Of a stretch of DNA of 64,000 bases, positions 36,833 to 49,060 are shown in pieces (within the stretch, counting starts at the first letter, position 1; each line of letters opens with the position of its first letter). The stretch spans positions 13,324,336 to 13,388,335 of the forward strand of contig NC_080717.1 in the NCBI RefSeq assembly GCF_019097595.1, in the 5' to 3' direction. The notes beneath the pieces are model-generated. The model was not told the DNA's origin and did no database searches. It saw only the letters and a list, made by a program, of their open reading frames with translations. Position numbers and translations under genes: made by a program. The stretch is from Hemibagrus wyckioides (taxonomy: Eukaryota > Chordata > Actinopteri > Siluriformes > Bagridae).

Positions 36833-39800
36833 ATCAGCATGCAGACTATGCAACAAAAGGGGTGAATGCATTGGGTCTTGTTTACACAAACATTACTGGC
36901 ATGTATAGTGCAGAACTCCCCCAACTTGGCTACTCTGAGCGTTCATCAGACGCTCTAAACCAGCTCTGAACCAGGTGCAAACCTGCCCAGCAGAAGCTAC
37001 CCCTGCTCTTCAGGACTGTTTTAAGGGCACTGACTGGCACATATTCAGGTTTGCTGCAACTGCCAGTAAGTCCTCCAACTTGGTCGTCCAACAAAGGAAT
37101 GCACGGCATCAGTGATCAGCTACATCAGCAAGTGCATCAATGATGTGACTGTGTCCAAGACCATCACCACACAATACAACTAGAAGCCTTGGACAACTGC
37201 AAAGGTGCATGCACTGCTGAAGACCAGAGACTCTGTCTTCAAAGAAGGTCACATGGTTGGCACTAAGAACAGCAATGGCAACACCCAGCAGATGTGATCA
37301 AAAACTACAGGACAACTTCACCTGCCTGTAACATTGATGACTCCCTTCCAGATGTGCTGAACAACTTCTGTGCTCATTTTGAGCCACAAAACCATGTGAC
37401 AGCAAGAAAGACCATCCCTCCTCCCAACAAACAAGTACTCTGTCTCACCACAGCTGATATGAGGAAATCATGCAAAGTTAACCCACAGAAGGTTACTGTG
37501 AACCAGGCAACATTCCTGGCCTCACATCTATTGTCTTCTGAAGAAAACAGTGAAGCAGCCAGGACAGGGCTAAACTATTGTAAATAGACTATGTGCAGGA
37601 TGGAAAGGGTCCTTCATGATACTAGCAGTCCTGCTGCTATATCTGTTGATGTATATGTTCTTAATTGTTGGAATACTGCTGCCAGTGATCCTCTATACAG
37701 AACAACCCACTTCAGAGTCTTCCTGTCTGTGGTAGAACAGTTTTCACAGCACATAGAAACACATGACGTAAGGATGTGAGGACTGCAGTGCCCAGGCCAG
37801 CCTGTTTGAGCTTACTCAGGATGTACAGACGTGGGCAGGCTTTCTTTATTAAGCTGATGTATTTGAAGGTATTTGAAGGCATTTTATTTAATTTTTCCTA
37901 TGATCAAAGCACTACATGACTATCAGAGTTAGTGCTACTGTGCAATGGTCATTCAGGCATGACACTGCTGAGGGTGTTTGGTACAGGGATAATGCTGGCA
38001 GATTTAAAGCATAGTGGTACATTGTTTGGGAGAGTGAGATGTTGAAAATGTCTGTCAATACCCCTTCAAGCTGGTATGCAGTCTTTCAGAACACAGCTGG
38101 GGATGTTATACAAACCTGCAGGCTTTTGCGTGGCTTGACCCTCAGAAATGACCTTCTGACATCCTCTGTGGTTACACTTGGAGGCTGCTCATCTGGTGGT
38201 AGGGGGACTTTGGTGTTTGGGGCAGTATTGTTGGCCTCAAAGTAAGTGCAAAAATGGTTTAGAGCATCTGGAAGAGAAAGGGCATTCATTGTCTCTGTTG
38301 TTGTAATCTGTGATAGTCCTGTGGACTGTGGTGACCATCCACATGCTTTGGGGGTCATTGGTGGAGAAATGACCCTGTATTGTTAATGCATATTCGGCTT
38401 TGGATTTGGCTCTTTTTATGTCTGTGGTAAAATTCCTCCTTGCTGCTGTTAGTGAATCTGCGTAACAAGACCTGAACACAGAGTCCCAGGCTCTCAGAAG
38501 AGCTTTGACCTTGACATTCAGCCAGGGATTCTGATTATGGTGGACAGTGATTGTTCTAGTAGATGTAACAACATTCACACACTTACTGATGTAGCTGGTT
38601 ATAGATGATACATACTCATCCAAATCCACCTCTCTGTCATTTGTCTTTGAAGACATGGCAGTCAGTGCAAGTAAAGCAGTCCTGTAGCACAGAGACAGCA
38701 TCATTGGGCCATACAGTGATTGCCTTTTGTGTTGGCTTCATTGTCTTAAGAAAGGTTGAGGTGGGAGCGGTGGACTGCTTTTTAAGCTCTGCATCTGTTT
38801 GTGTACATGTGGTCAAGTGTGTTTTCTCCTCGGGTGTCTCCCCGCTGGTAACCAGAAAGTTGAGGAACAGTGTACTAAATAATTAACAAACCAAAAAAAA
38901 TCTAAACCCAGTTGTTAGATTTCTAAGTTTTATTTTACATATTAGCTAAATTTATTTCCGATCATTAAAGATTTCCTGTTCCTTCATGGTACCCAATGCC
39001 CGCCAGCAGGAAGAAAGACACTACTTCTTTCTTCCTTTCTACCTTGTGGGCTAGAGGTCAGCATATGCAGTAAATTGGACTAAAGCACAAACATTACATT
39101 TTCTTTTTCTTCTTCTTCATTCATTTTTTTTTTTAAAGCTTTTTGTATTTCTGATGGCTATGGAAGTAAATTCCAGGATAAAATGGCGTTCTATAAATGG
39201 CCTTCTGTAGATTGTTTTACACAGAAGTGCATAAAAGCTTCTGGGAATATTTTTTCTTGCCTCAGCTTAAGTACTCTTTATACCATGTGAATGCCCTTAC
39301 AAACATACACAAGAGTAAACCAGCAGGATAAAAGGATAAAAGCATTGACTAGAGGAACAGGAACACCCAGTCACTCTGCAAACTTTCATGCTCAAACACA
39401 CATTTATGTATTAAAAAAAAGGTCATGGTCTGCTTGCTTTCATCTTGAATCCTGGTCATTAATAATGCTTGTAGGAAAAGTAAGGAAAGGAGGGAGGGGG
39501 TGATGAAGTAGATCTTTCACTATAAGGAAAAACTTGTGTACTTAAAGACTTATGGGTTCTAAATGATTTTTCAAATGTATTTCCATTGTACAGCAGAGAT
39601 ATTAATATGGTTTTTACATTATGTCTTATAGTTTTTCACAAATTAGTGAAAACTCAAAAAAGCACACAATACGACAGAATATATTTTTCTTTTAAGTTAT
39701 TGTATATCACTATGTAAAATATTTACATAAGATGTTAGTCAGTATTTATTGGCAATATCTACATGACATTTTAAAATATTAATAAATAAATAAGTATATG

Positions 39801-40159
39801 TTTTGCTAACTGAAGGCATCTGAAATCAGCACTCAAATTTTTGCTGACCCTGACCAGGACACTATTAATGTGTTAAAATTTAAAACTAATTGTCTTGCTA
39901 AAACCATACAATCTAACACCATAATCAGTGCTATGAAAGATAGATATCAGACACAATTCATGTGAATGGAATCATTGTTGTGTGTGCATGTGTTTTTCAT
40001 ATTTTCAAGTGTTTTGTTTTCATTATTCAGCAAACATACAAAGTGCATATAAAAAAATATTTACTGTAATTAATTTCAGAAGCATTTTGCATAAGCAAAA
40101 TAAGTCATCAGCTCTTAGATCCTCATCTCTTGTACTGAGGTCATGGAGACGCAACTTAA
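36833..40159 (+). repeat. 3327-bp tandem duplication, copy 2
   Basis: Same content as copy 1, offset by exactly 3327. It holds the LINE fragments at 36833-37527 (+) and 37927-38767 (-) and about 1.4 kb of AT-rich DNA. It ends right before a second-family Tc1 remnant. Confidence 0.95.
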
Positions 40160-40189
40160 CTCTAGAGCTCCCTATATAGATAAGGAAAT

Positions 40190-41335
40190 ATACTCCGATC
40201 AGGAATAACATTATGACGACCTGCCAAATATTTTGTTGGTCCCCCTTTTGTTGCCAAAACAGCCCTGACCCGACTAGACTAGATCCCTGAAGGTGTGCTG
40301 TGGTATTTGTCACCAAGATCTTAGCAGAAGATCCTTTAAGTTCTGTAAGTTGCGAGGTGGGGCCTCCAGGGATCGGACTTGTTTGTCCAGCAAATCCCAC
40401 AGGTGCTCAGTTGGATTGAGGCCAAGTCAAGAACCCAAATTCGTTGCTGTGCCCATCAAACCATTCTTGAACCATTTTTGGTTTATGGCACAGCACATTT
40501 TCCTGCTGAAAAAGGCCACAGCCATCAGGGAATACTGTTTCAATGAAAGGGTATGGTCTGCAACAATGCTTAGGTAGGTGGTACGTGCCAAAGTAAGATC
40601 CACATGTATGGCAGGACCCAAGGTTTTCCAGCAAAACATTGCCCAAAGCATGACACTGCCTTCGCTGGCTTGCTTTCTTCCCATAGTGCATCCTGGTGCC
40701 ATGTGTTCCCCTGGTAAGCAATGCGCCTGGCCATCCATGTGATGTAAAAGAAATCGAGATTCATCAGACAAGGCCAACTTCTTCCATTGCTCCGTGGTCC
40801 AGTTCTAATGCTCACATGCCCATTGTTGGCGCTTTCGGCAGTGCATATGGGTCAGCATGGGCACCCTGACTGGTCTGTGGCTATGCAGCCCCTTACACAA
40901 CAAATGGTGTCTCACTGTGTATTCCGACACCTTTCTATTAGAACCAGCATTAACTTCTTCAGCAATTTGAGCAACAGTAGCTAGTCTGTTGGATAAGACC
41001 ACACGGGCCAGCCTTCGCTCCCCATGTGCATGTGCACGTACCCATGAGCCTGTCACCAGTTCACCACTGTTCCTTCCTTGGACCACTTTTGATAGATACT
41101 GATCACTGCAGTTTTGGAGATGCTCTAATCCAGTCATCTAGCCATCACAATTTGGCCCTTGCTCAAATCCTTACACTTGCCCATTTTTCCTGCTTCTAAC
41201 ACATCAACTGTGAGGACAAAATGTTCACTTGCTGCCTAAAATATCCTACCCACTAACAGGTGCCATGATGAGGAGATAATCAGTGTTATTCAGTTCACCT
41301 GTCACTTGCCATAATGTTTGGAGAGATGTAGTGTG
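40190..41335 (-). mobile_element. Second Tc1-like family, decayed copy
   Basis: The left end ccgatcaggaataacattat gacgacctgcc and the remains of the right end near 41290-41335 are inverted, though badly eroded. On the minus strand transposase pieces appear in order: ERRLARVVLSNRLATVAQIA, EEVNAGSNRKVSEYTVRHHL, LMALSDESRFLLHHMDGQ, LPGEHMAPGCTMGRKQA, SVMLWAMFCWKTLGPAIHVD and AVAFFSRKMCCAINQKW. The catalytic D of SDESRF remains, but the second D is lost and the C-terminus carrying E is frameshifted. A 130-bp piece of the same family is at 16160. Confidence 0.8.
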
Positions 41336-41379
41336 CCACTTTTGATAGGGCTGGGACTGCCCATCTTAGAGTTGCTTAG

Positions 41380-42115
41380 CATAGTCTTCTAGTGACAGAA
41401 ACCAACAGGCAATCCTGGAATTGGTGTCTTTTGCTTTAGCTATTCAGTGAACTGCAGCATGATCCCGATCTGTTTCAGAGGCATTGAATGCACTGTAAAG
41501 AGGAGTAATTGGAGCTTCACAAGCTGGGTGAACTGGTTAAGAATGCTTTCAGGGCCTGGAATGCCTCAGTGGGCCAAGAATACTCCGATTTGTCCATTCG
41601 ATGTACTCTGCATGGCTATCCTATCTTTGTAAGGTCTGAAAGAGACAATGCTAAATAGTTATGTATCTCCAGTAGTTCCCAAAAAGGCATATATCTGGCA
41701 TTTGAAGATGGGCTGGGGATACCCCATTATGGCATGATTTTTCTTTTATTGTGAATTTAGCTGTCCTTGCCCATTGTAAAATCTTAGACACTTGTGCCTT
41801 AGCCAGACTAAGGTGGCTTTTACAGGGGTTGGTTGAATGAAAGGCCACATCAACCAGGTATGCAGCCACAAAGACCCTGTAAGTACCCAGTACTTACAGT
41901 GCTCACTGCTGTTGGAAAAGGCCAGTTTGGGTCTGTCTATTGGCTTTAGGGCTACCTGCTAATAGATTCAAGGTAGAAAACACATGGCCTCTCCCCAGGA
42001 ACTCCAATAGCTCATCAATCTATTTTTTTACTAGATTAATTTGGTTAAAGTCTTTGCATTCCTCTAGGCCTCGTCCTGAAGAGCAACTAGCTCTACCACT
42101 TAGTTTGAAGTAAGG
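41380..42115 (-). pseudogene. Ty3/gypsy reverse transcriptase-RNase H remnant
   Basis: The minus strand reads IDELLEFLGRGHVFSTLNLL-AG near 42000 (RT), then AAYLVDVAFHSTNPCKSHLS near 41850, where the YLDD-type catalytic box has become YLVD. AKAKDTNSRIACWFLSL follows near 41400 (end of the RNase H region, compare RAKDTNARVTRWFLSL-like sequences in fish gypsy). Stops and deletions are frequent. No matching LTR is directly attached, but a probable LTR lies at 42.57-43.73 kb. Confidence 0.68.
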
Positions 42116-42306
42116 CATCTGTTTGGGGAGATGGGATTCTCTAATACTGAGAAGAGCCACCCTTTACTTTTGATACAGATTAAATTATTTAAAACAGCTT
42201 CAAGATGCTGGAAATATTCCTTTGAGATTATGATTCATTTTGAAATGATTGCATCACTCAATTCCTGCCAATTTTTAAGCTCCACATACCACATTGATGC
42301 AGGGGA

Positions 42307-42530
42307 ATGTCTGGATGCCTTAGAGCCCTCAGCGACATAGTCACAAAGCCAAGGCTAACGTTAAGGCTTGCCTATGGGAGCACCACTCCTCTCTGCTTCA
42401 GATTTGCTCTCCTCAGTGAAGCACCCTCTGAAAGACCTGAAAGAGCTCTGGTTATAGGAGACTCTAGCTTAAGGCATGTGAATTTGGCTAGGCCTTTAGG
42501 GGCTCCAGCAGCACTGGTTAGGTGAATTAT
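42307..42530 (+). pseudogene. L2-type ORF1 (esterase-like) fragment
   Basis: The plus strand reads APSERPERALVIGDSSLRHV-NLARPLGAPAALV. The ALVIGDS block is the first motif of the SGNH-esterase-like domain in ORF1 of fish L2/CR1 LINEs. It lies in the same orientation as the L2 ORF2 at 43.7-46.7 kb and may be the same insertion, separated by a later LTR. Confidence 0.6.
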
Positions 42531-42572
42531 TATAAATGGCTGGCCCCCTAAAAGAACACAAGAAGGTTCTGT

Positions 42573-43728
42573 AACAACTCCAGTCACTTCCCCTCCCGAC
42601 CGCCAGAGGGAACCCTTACCAGAGTTCTGATCACTTCTGGGTCAAGGGTGACTTCCTGGTTTTTATACATTTTAAGCCATGCTCAGACTAACTTCGGTGC
42701 ATTACATTACATTTTACATTTCTAGTATTCACAGAATCACAGACTTAGTTTTATTTATTTATTTATTTTATTTATTTTAAATGTGTACATACAACATTAT
42801 ATAAAATAAACAGATTAAAAATAAGAGTTTAAGTGCTTCTGGGAGAGGTAGGTCTTCAGTCGTATTTTGAAGACAGTCAGTAACTTGGCTTTAAGGACAT
42901 CTATGGGAAGTTATTCCACCATCTTGGTGAAGAACAGAGAAGAGTCTAGATGTACCTTTTATCCTGAGAGATGGTGGGACCAGACAAGCAGTGCTAGTGG
43001 ATCTGAGGGAGTGAGGTGCAGTGCGAGGAGTAATAAGAGCCTTGAGGTAAGATGGTGCTGGTCCATTCTTGGCTTTGTGGGCATGCATCAGTGTTCTGAA
43101 TCTGATGCATGCAGCTACCGGAAGCCAGTGGAGGGAATGCAGCAGTAGTGTGGTGTGGGAGACCTTAGGCATTTTGGATCATTTGCAGTGGACAAATTTC
43201 ATTCAGAGGTCTCTAACTGACAGTAGAGAGTTTTAATAGTCCAGTTTCAAAATGACAAGAGACTAAACAAGCACCTGAGTAGCCTGTGTGGATAGAAATG
43301 GCCAAATCCTTCTGATGTTGTACAGAAGAAACCAACATGAGCATGTGACATTAGTAACATGGGAGAAGGAGGACAGTTAATTGTCCATGGTTACACCAAG
43401 GTTGCGAGCAGTGGCTGAAGGGGAGATCATGAGGTTGTTCAGAGATAACACCAGATCCTGAGGTAGGGATGAATCACCTGGGATGACCAGCAGTTCAGTT
43501 CGGTAAGAAGTATTGTTAGCCCCACTACATACCAAGCTATTATTCTATTGTCGTCTTGTTTTTTGTCTCACTGTGTATGACTGCATATTTCTAGATTATC
43601 ACCTTTTCTGGTTTGTGATTTTTTGCTTTTCCCCTTGCTTATTGCTTTTGGAACTGTTTACTGTGCTTGGGATTAAACTGCATATGGATACTATACCATC
43701 TGCTTCCGTGAATTCCTCACACCATTAT
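42573..43728 (+). mobile_element. Probable solo gypsy LTR, interrupted
   Basis: The left part, 42573-42690 (tgtaacaactccagtcactt, cccctcccgaccgccagagg), and the right part, 43508-43728 (tttactgtgcttgggattaa, gcttccgtgaattcctcaca), resemble the two ends of LTRs of fish Ty3/gypsy elements, starting TG. The middle (42690-43507) is a minus-strand LINE fragment inserted into it. LTR identity is by resemblance; target duplications are not evident. Confidence 0.5.
42840..43480 (-). mobile_element. LINE C-terminal fragment inside the LTR
   Basis: The minus strand reads SLHWLPVAACIRFRTLMHAH-KAKNGPAPSYLKALI and TACLVPPSLRIKGTSRLFSV. This is the HWLPV..RI.FK.L....K...G.AP.YL pattern typical of the C-terminus of L2-like LINE ORF2. 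It continues as non-coding sequence to about 43480; a related non-coding stretch is at 48110-48500. Confidence 0.65.
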
Positions 43729-43734
43729 AGATTA

Positions 43735-46700
43735 AGTAGGTGTTAATCAGAATGTAATAGGGTCCACTCATAATGGAGGTCACACTCTGGATTTTATTCT
43801 AACATTCAGATTAAATATAGAAAATATAATCACACTTCCCCAAGCTATGGAAGCTACATAAGACCATTATCTTGTTTTGTTTAAAATGTGGCATAGATAT
43901 CAGATACATAATTTGCCATGTCACCATGTTAAACGTACATTTACATCTGCTAGTGCAGAGAGATATACCAATAGTCTCCCAATTATCATCCATTATTGGA
44001 TCGCCGCCTGACCCCACAGAATTTGATCAGGTGACTGATTACTTGGAGTCAGTGCTTCACTTCACCCAAGATATTGTAACTCCACTCAAAAGAAAAATAA
44101 TAAAAAGAGAACAAACTAGCACCCTGGTACAATGACAACACACAAACCTTAAAATAATCAATTAGGAAATTAGAATGGCAAATGGCATCAAACTAAATTA
44201 TCAATATTTCAATTGGTGTGGAAGGAAAGCCTTTTGAACTACAAAAAATCTCTTAGTACTGCTAGATCAGCATATCTATCTGTCCTAATCAAAGATAAAA
44301 AAATCCTAAATAATTATTTAATACCATAGTAAAATTAACTAGGATTAAAACAGCTGTAGAAAAGCACACATCAGTATGCAACAACAATGACTTTATGAAT
44401 TAATTTAATGGAAAATTTGATAATATTATGTAGAAAATTCAGACTATTAATTTAAAACCAAACAATTTCCTGAATAATTCATGTATCACTCAGGATTTAG
44501 GCCCCATCATAGCACAGGGACTGCACTGATTAAAGTGGTAAATGACCTGTTAATGGCCTCTGATCAGGGTTATGTCTCCTTGCTGATGCTACTTGATCTT
44601 AGTGCAGCTTTTGACACCACTGACCACAGTATTCTACTTGATAGTCTCAGAAATGTTGTTTGTTTTAAGGGAGCAACCCTACTCCAGGCTCAGGTCTTAT
44701 TTAACTGGTTGTTATCAGTTCGTAGATCTAGATTCTACTTCTCTATGCTTACCAAGTTTATGTTCGGTGTTCCACAAGGTTCTGTTTTAGACCCACTGCT
44801 TTTCTCCTTATATATGCTACCCCTTGGTGCAATTATATGTAAACATGGTATTAGCTTCCACTGTAATGCTGATGACACACAGCTATATGTTTCAGCTAAG
44901 TCAGATGAGAGTCACCAGCTTATTAATATTGAAGAATGTGTAAAGGACAGACAGTGGATGCTCACTTACTTCCTCCTGCTTAACTCTGACAAGACAGAAG
45001 TGCTCTTACTAGGACTATATGCAACCAGAAGTAAGCTTTCTGATTACAGGGTAACTCTGGATGGTCTTTGTTTCATCATGTTCAGCGGTAAAAGACCTTG
45101 GACTCTGGTCTTTCATTTGAAGCTCATGTAATATTACTAAGATAAGAAATATGATGTCACTACATGGTGCAGAAAAACTAGTTCATGCTTTTGTTACCTC
45201 TAGGTTGGAGTATTATAATGCCTTACTGTCAGGATGTTCCAAGTCCTAACTTGAACCAGGAGATAAGAACGCATCACTCCAATCTTATCCACACCGCACT
45301 GGTTTCCAGTCAAATTTCGCATTGCTTATCAAGCATTATTACTGAAAAGGTGCAAGCTATCTGGTAGTACCACATGTATCACAGGCTACAGCAGGTTGGC
45401 AGAACTTTTTCTTACAAAGCCCCACAGTTATGGAAGCTCCTTCCAATTAGTGTTTGGGATGCAGACACAGTCTCAATGTGTAAGTCCAGGCTGAAAACAC
45501 ATTTGTTTAGTCAAGCTTCCAGTGTATAAGTTTTCTAAGGTGTAAAGGAGCAGATCTGGACGGTTCACAGACTGTTAGACTGTTTGGTGTACTGGGTTGT
45601 TTGGATGCCGTCACCCCACCACCTTCACAAGTTGCTGAGGTTTGATGACTGTGAAGTGGTTGGATGCTTTTTTTTGCTAATAACTTTTTATTGAATATTC
45701 AGTTATAAAGACAAACAAACAAATTCAATGCTTCACGAGTTGGGGGGGCAAATCAATGATAAGCAAATCACAGGATAAATACGTAAACAAAAAAAAGGAT
45801 CATACACAGTTAGTGATTACACACATGGCTTCAATTGACATAAAACTAATTACTTTGTCAATTCTTTAACAAAATCTATAGCAGCAGTCCAAAGCATTAA
45901 TTGTTCAAGGTGTAGCTTTATGAAGCTTGGCTGTGGCATGTTCCAAGATTAAAGTATCTAACAAATAGGAATGCCATGGTTGGATGCTTTATGTCCCAGG
46001 AAGCCTTCTGGCTTACCCTTATAATAATGCTGTCATAGCTAATATTGCCGGAGTCCCTGACTACACTTTGCACATAATCTACCTTGTCCTTAAACATAAC
46101 ATGATCACAAGCATACCAAATATTTTTTATCTCTCTCTCTTTTCTCTCTCTGTGGAACTATATGTCCCACTCCTGAGTCAATGTTCTGAATTTTCAGTGT
46201 GACTTTCCTGACCTGCCTGATCCATCCAGATTCTCTACCCCTGGTTGGAGTCTCCTAGCTTGGTAGTGCTCACTGTTGTTGGGGATAGATCCGCTTGGAC
46301 AGCCTGTGACCCAGGGGACTGCTGTGGATAAAACCACTTGCAGACTATTACACCATCTTTGAACTGCCGTTGCCTCAATCAGCTTTACGTAGGAAGGAAT
46401 TAGTGCTAAATCAATAATGAACTCAGTAACTACATTGACTTATTAGATCCTCAAGAGCTCTTGGTTGCTGTTGAAGAAAGGACATTATCAACATTCAGAT
46501 TATTTACTGTCCATTGTCACCCAAATGAGGATGGGTTCTCTACTGAGCATGGTGCCTCTCAAGGTTTCTTCCTCATATCATTTCAGGGAGTTGCCCAGTG
46601 TTGCCTTAACCTTGCTTATTAGGGATAAATGTTAGGGATAAATAGTAACATAACTTTACACTTTTCTTTGTTTCTAGACTTCTGTAAATCTGACAATGTC

Positions 46701-46743
46701 CATTGTTAAAAGCACTATACAAAAAATTGAATTGAATTGAATT
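43735..46743 (+). mobile_element. L2-clade LINE, ORF2 and complete 3' end
   Basis: An endonuclease end is recognisable near 43750 (THNGGHTLDFILT). Reverse transcriptase is open from about 44481 to 45131: SGFRPHHSTGTALIKVVNDL, LLMLLDLSAAFDTTDHSILL, GVPQGSVLDPLLFSLYMLPL, and FHCNADDTQLY where the catalytic box YADD is changed to NADD. C-terminal pieces continue to about 45480. The 3' UTR ends at aacaatgtccattgttaaaa-type sequence and a (TTGAA)n tail at about 46725-46743. Split at 45671 by a retroposed insert. NADD makes the RT inactive on family knowledge. Confidence 0.8.
45671..45976 (-). mobile_element. 306-bp retroposed insert with 14-bp target duplication
   Basis: tggttggatgcttt is exact at 45657-45670 and 45977-45990, and the interrupted L2 tail resumes after it. 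On the minus strand the insert ends in an AATAAA signal (tttatt on plus, near 45690) and a short A-run, the mark of LINE-driven retroposition. The source (L1-type 3' end or a processed transcript) is not recognisable. Confidence 0.75.
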
Positions 46744-46991
46744 ATTTGAGTTACTGTATCATTTGTGTCAGCCCAAAGCAGTCTGATCATTATCTCAAAC
46801 AACAAAAGAAACAAAATTTCTTTACAACAGTACCGTAAGCAGTAAGTTATTTAAAATGAAGCAGTTTATTTAGCTGATCAGTGCTTGTAGTGCTGGTCAG
46901 ATAGACAGTTTTCAGAGGCAGCAGGAGGACAGAAGAGGCAAGACCTGGAAAGCACCGCAAGGTGGCTAAATGCACATATTTTATTAACATA

Positions 46992-47853
46992 CATATATAT
47001 TGCCAAAAGTATTCGCTCACCTGCCTTGACTCGCATATGAACTTAAGTGACTTCAACTCTTCTGGGAAGGCTGTCCACAAGGTTTAGGAGTGTGTTTATG
47101 GGAATTTTTGACCATTCTTCCAGAAGCACATTTGTGAGGTCACACACTGATGTTGGACGAGAAGGCCTGGTTCTCAGTCTCCGCTCTAATTCATCCCAAA
47201 GGTGTTCTATCAGGTTGAGGTCAGGACTCTGTGCAGGCCAGTCAAGTTCATCCACACCAGACTCTGTCATCCATGTCTTTATGGACCTTGCTTTGTGCAC
47301 TGCTGCACAGTCATGTTGGAAGAGGAAGGGACCAGCTCCAAACTGTTCCCACAAAGTTGGGAGCATGGAATTGTCCAAAATGTCTTGGTATGCTGAAGCA
47401 TTCAGAGTTCCTTTCACTGGAACTAAGGGGCCAAGCCCAGCTCCTGAAAAACAACCCCACACCATAATCCCCCCCTCCACCAAACTTTACACTTGGCACA
47501 ATGCAGTCAGACAAGTACCGTTCTCCTGGCAACCGCCAAACCCAGACTCGTCCATCAGATTGCCAGATGGAGAAGCGCGATTCGTCACTCCAGAGAACGC
47601 ATCTCCACTGCTCTAGTGTCCAGTGGCAGCGTGCTTTACACCACTGCATCCGACGCTTTGCATTGGACTTGGTGATGTATGGCTTGGATGCAGCTGCTCG
47701 GCCATGGAAACCCATTCCATGAAGCTCTCTGCGCACTGTTCTTGAGCTAATTTGAAGGCCACATGAAGTTTGGAGGTCTGTAGCAATTGACTCTGCAGAA
47801 AGTTGGCGACCTCTTCGCACTATGCGCCTCAGCATCCGCTGACCCCGCTCCGT
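46992..47853 (-). mobile_element. Tc1-like transposon, truncated copy
   Basis: The left terminal repeat is present with slight changes (tattgccaaaagtattcgct). Relative to the 31-kb copy about 62 bp are missing just inside (31075-31136 equivalent), removing the last codons and stop. The element breaks off at 47853, losing the transposase N-terminus and the right end. Confidence 0.9.
47043..47835 (-). pseudogene. Tc1 transposase fragment with a C-run frameshift
   Basis: Two frames cover it: 47835-47480 (RGQMLRRI region, [24 protein letters not shown]) and 47483-47043 ([42 protein letters not shown]). They are separated by a run of seven C at 47469-47475 where the other two copies have six. The second catalytic D and the E remain. 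The start and the end of the protein are missing. Confidence 0.9.
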
Positions 47854-48109
47854 TAATTAAGCTCATTCTAGCCTGTCCCACATTGTTTTCATTAACTGCT
47901 TCTCCACCACCTAACATCTCTTCTAATCAGGGCTGTATAATGTTACTGCTATGCCTCCTTCACTGCATTGCACATGGGACACAGCCATGCTTCTGGTGAT
48001 GAGCCACATATTGTAAAGCAGCAAAACAGGATAATATAAGATGGTGTTATATGGGTCCTTTTGGGCTAGTTAAAAACAGGGTGTGCTGCTGTATTCTAAA
48101 ATGTCTAAA
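47854..48109. other. Unassigned intergenic DNA
   Basis: No signature recognised. Confidence 0.5.
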
Positions 48110-49060
48110 GGGGTTTGATGGAGCTAGGTGGGAGCTCTGGAGTAGTGCACTGCAGAAGTCCAGTTTTTAGATAACAAGACTCAGGTCTAGTAGCTGTGTG
48201 GCATGATCGGTTAGATAGCATCTGATTTTCTTGATTCTATACAGAATGAACCTATAGGATCATGGTCTGTAAAGTTCAAGTTGTCATGGAAGGTCACTCA
48301 AGGTTTCTGATTGTCCTGGTTGGTTTGAGTGTGTTTGAGCCAAGTTGTAGGGTGAATTTGTGGCTGAAGAAAAGTCAGGCAGGGATGACAGTAAGCTCAG
48401 TTTTATGTCAAGGTAAGCTTATGATGGTGCTCCTTGCATCCAGTTTGATATATCAGACAGGCAAGGAAGTGATGCGTGCTAAGACTGATGGATCTTCAGG
48501 GAAAAAGGACAAAGTGTGTCAGAAGCTGAGTGTCAAAAAGCAAGTAAAGCCCCTAATCTCTCTCCTGCCTGAAATCCTGTGTGGGCCAGCTAGCCCCCAT
48601 CTTTATCTGATCTTCAACAGATCAGCAAACTCAGTTAAGAACCTGAAATTTCCTGATGACTTTACTGGCATTTGTCTTATCCAGGACGTTGATGAGTCTA
48701 CATACAGACAAGAGGTGGACTGGCTTTCCTTGTGATGTAGACAACAACCTGGAACTTAACATCAGTAAAACAGTGGAGATTACTATTTTAACCTGCTCTG
48801 CTGGAGTACCTGCTCCACTGCTCACTATCTAAGGTTGTTCTGTGTCCAGCACTGATTCCTTCAAGTTCCTTAGCATAACCATCTGCGACGACTTGAAGTG
48901 GGAGAAGAAACGTCTAGCAAAGGATACGTATTCTCTGCCAACAACCTGCCCAAAAAACTGCCAATTCTACAGGGCTACCATTGAATCAATACTGTATTCC
49001 TTGGTCACTGCCTGGTTCAGCTCTGCCACCCAATTGGACAAGCGCTGACTTTAAAGACTA
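48110..49060 (+). pseudogene. CR1-like LINE remnant
   Basis: The plus strand reads NSVKNLKFPDDFTGICLIQD-VDESTYRQEVDWLSL (48630-48735), where the FADD box has become FPDD. STDSFKFLSITICDDLKWEK (48845-48905) and FYRATIESILYSLVTAWFSS-ATQLDK (48970-49045) follow, all in the order of a CR1/L2-type RT C-terminus. The first 400 bp (48110-48500) resemble the non-coding part of the fragment at 43140-43480. Frames are broken several times. Confidence 0.65.
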
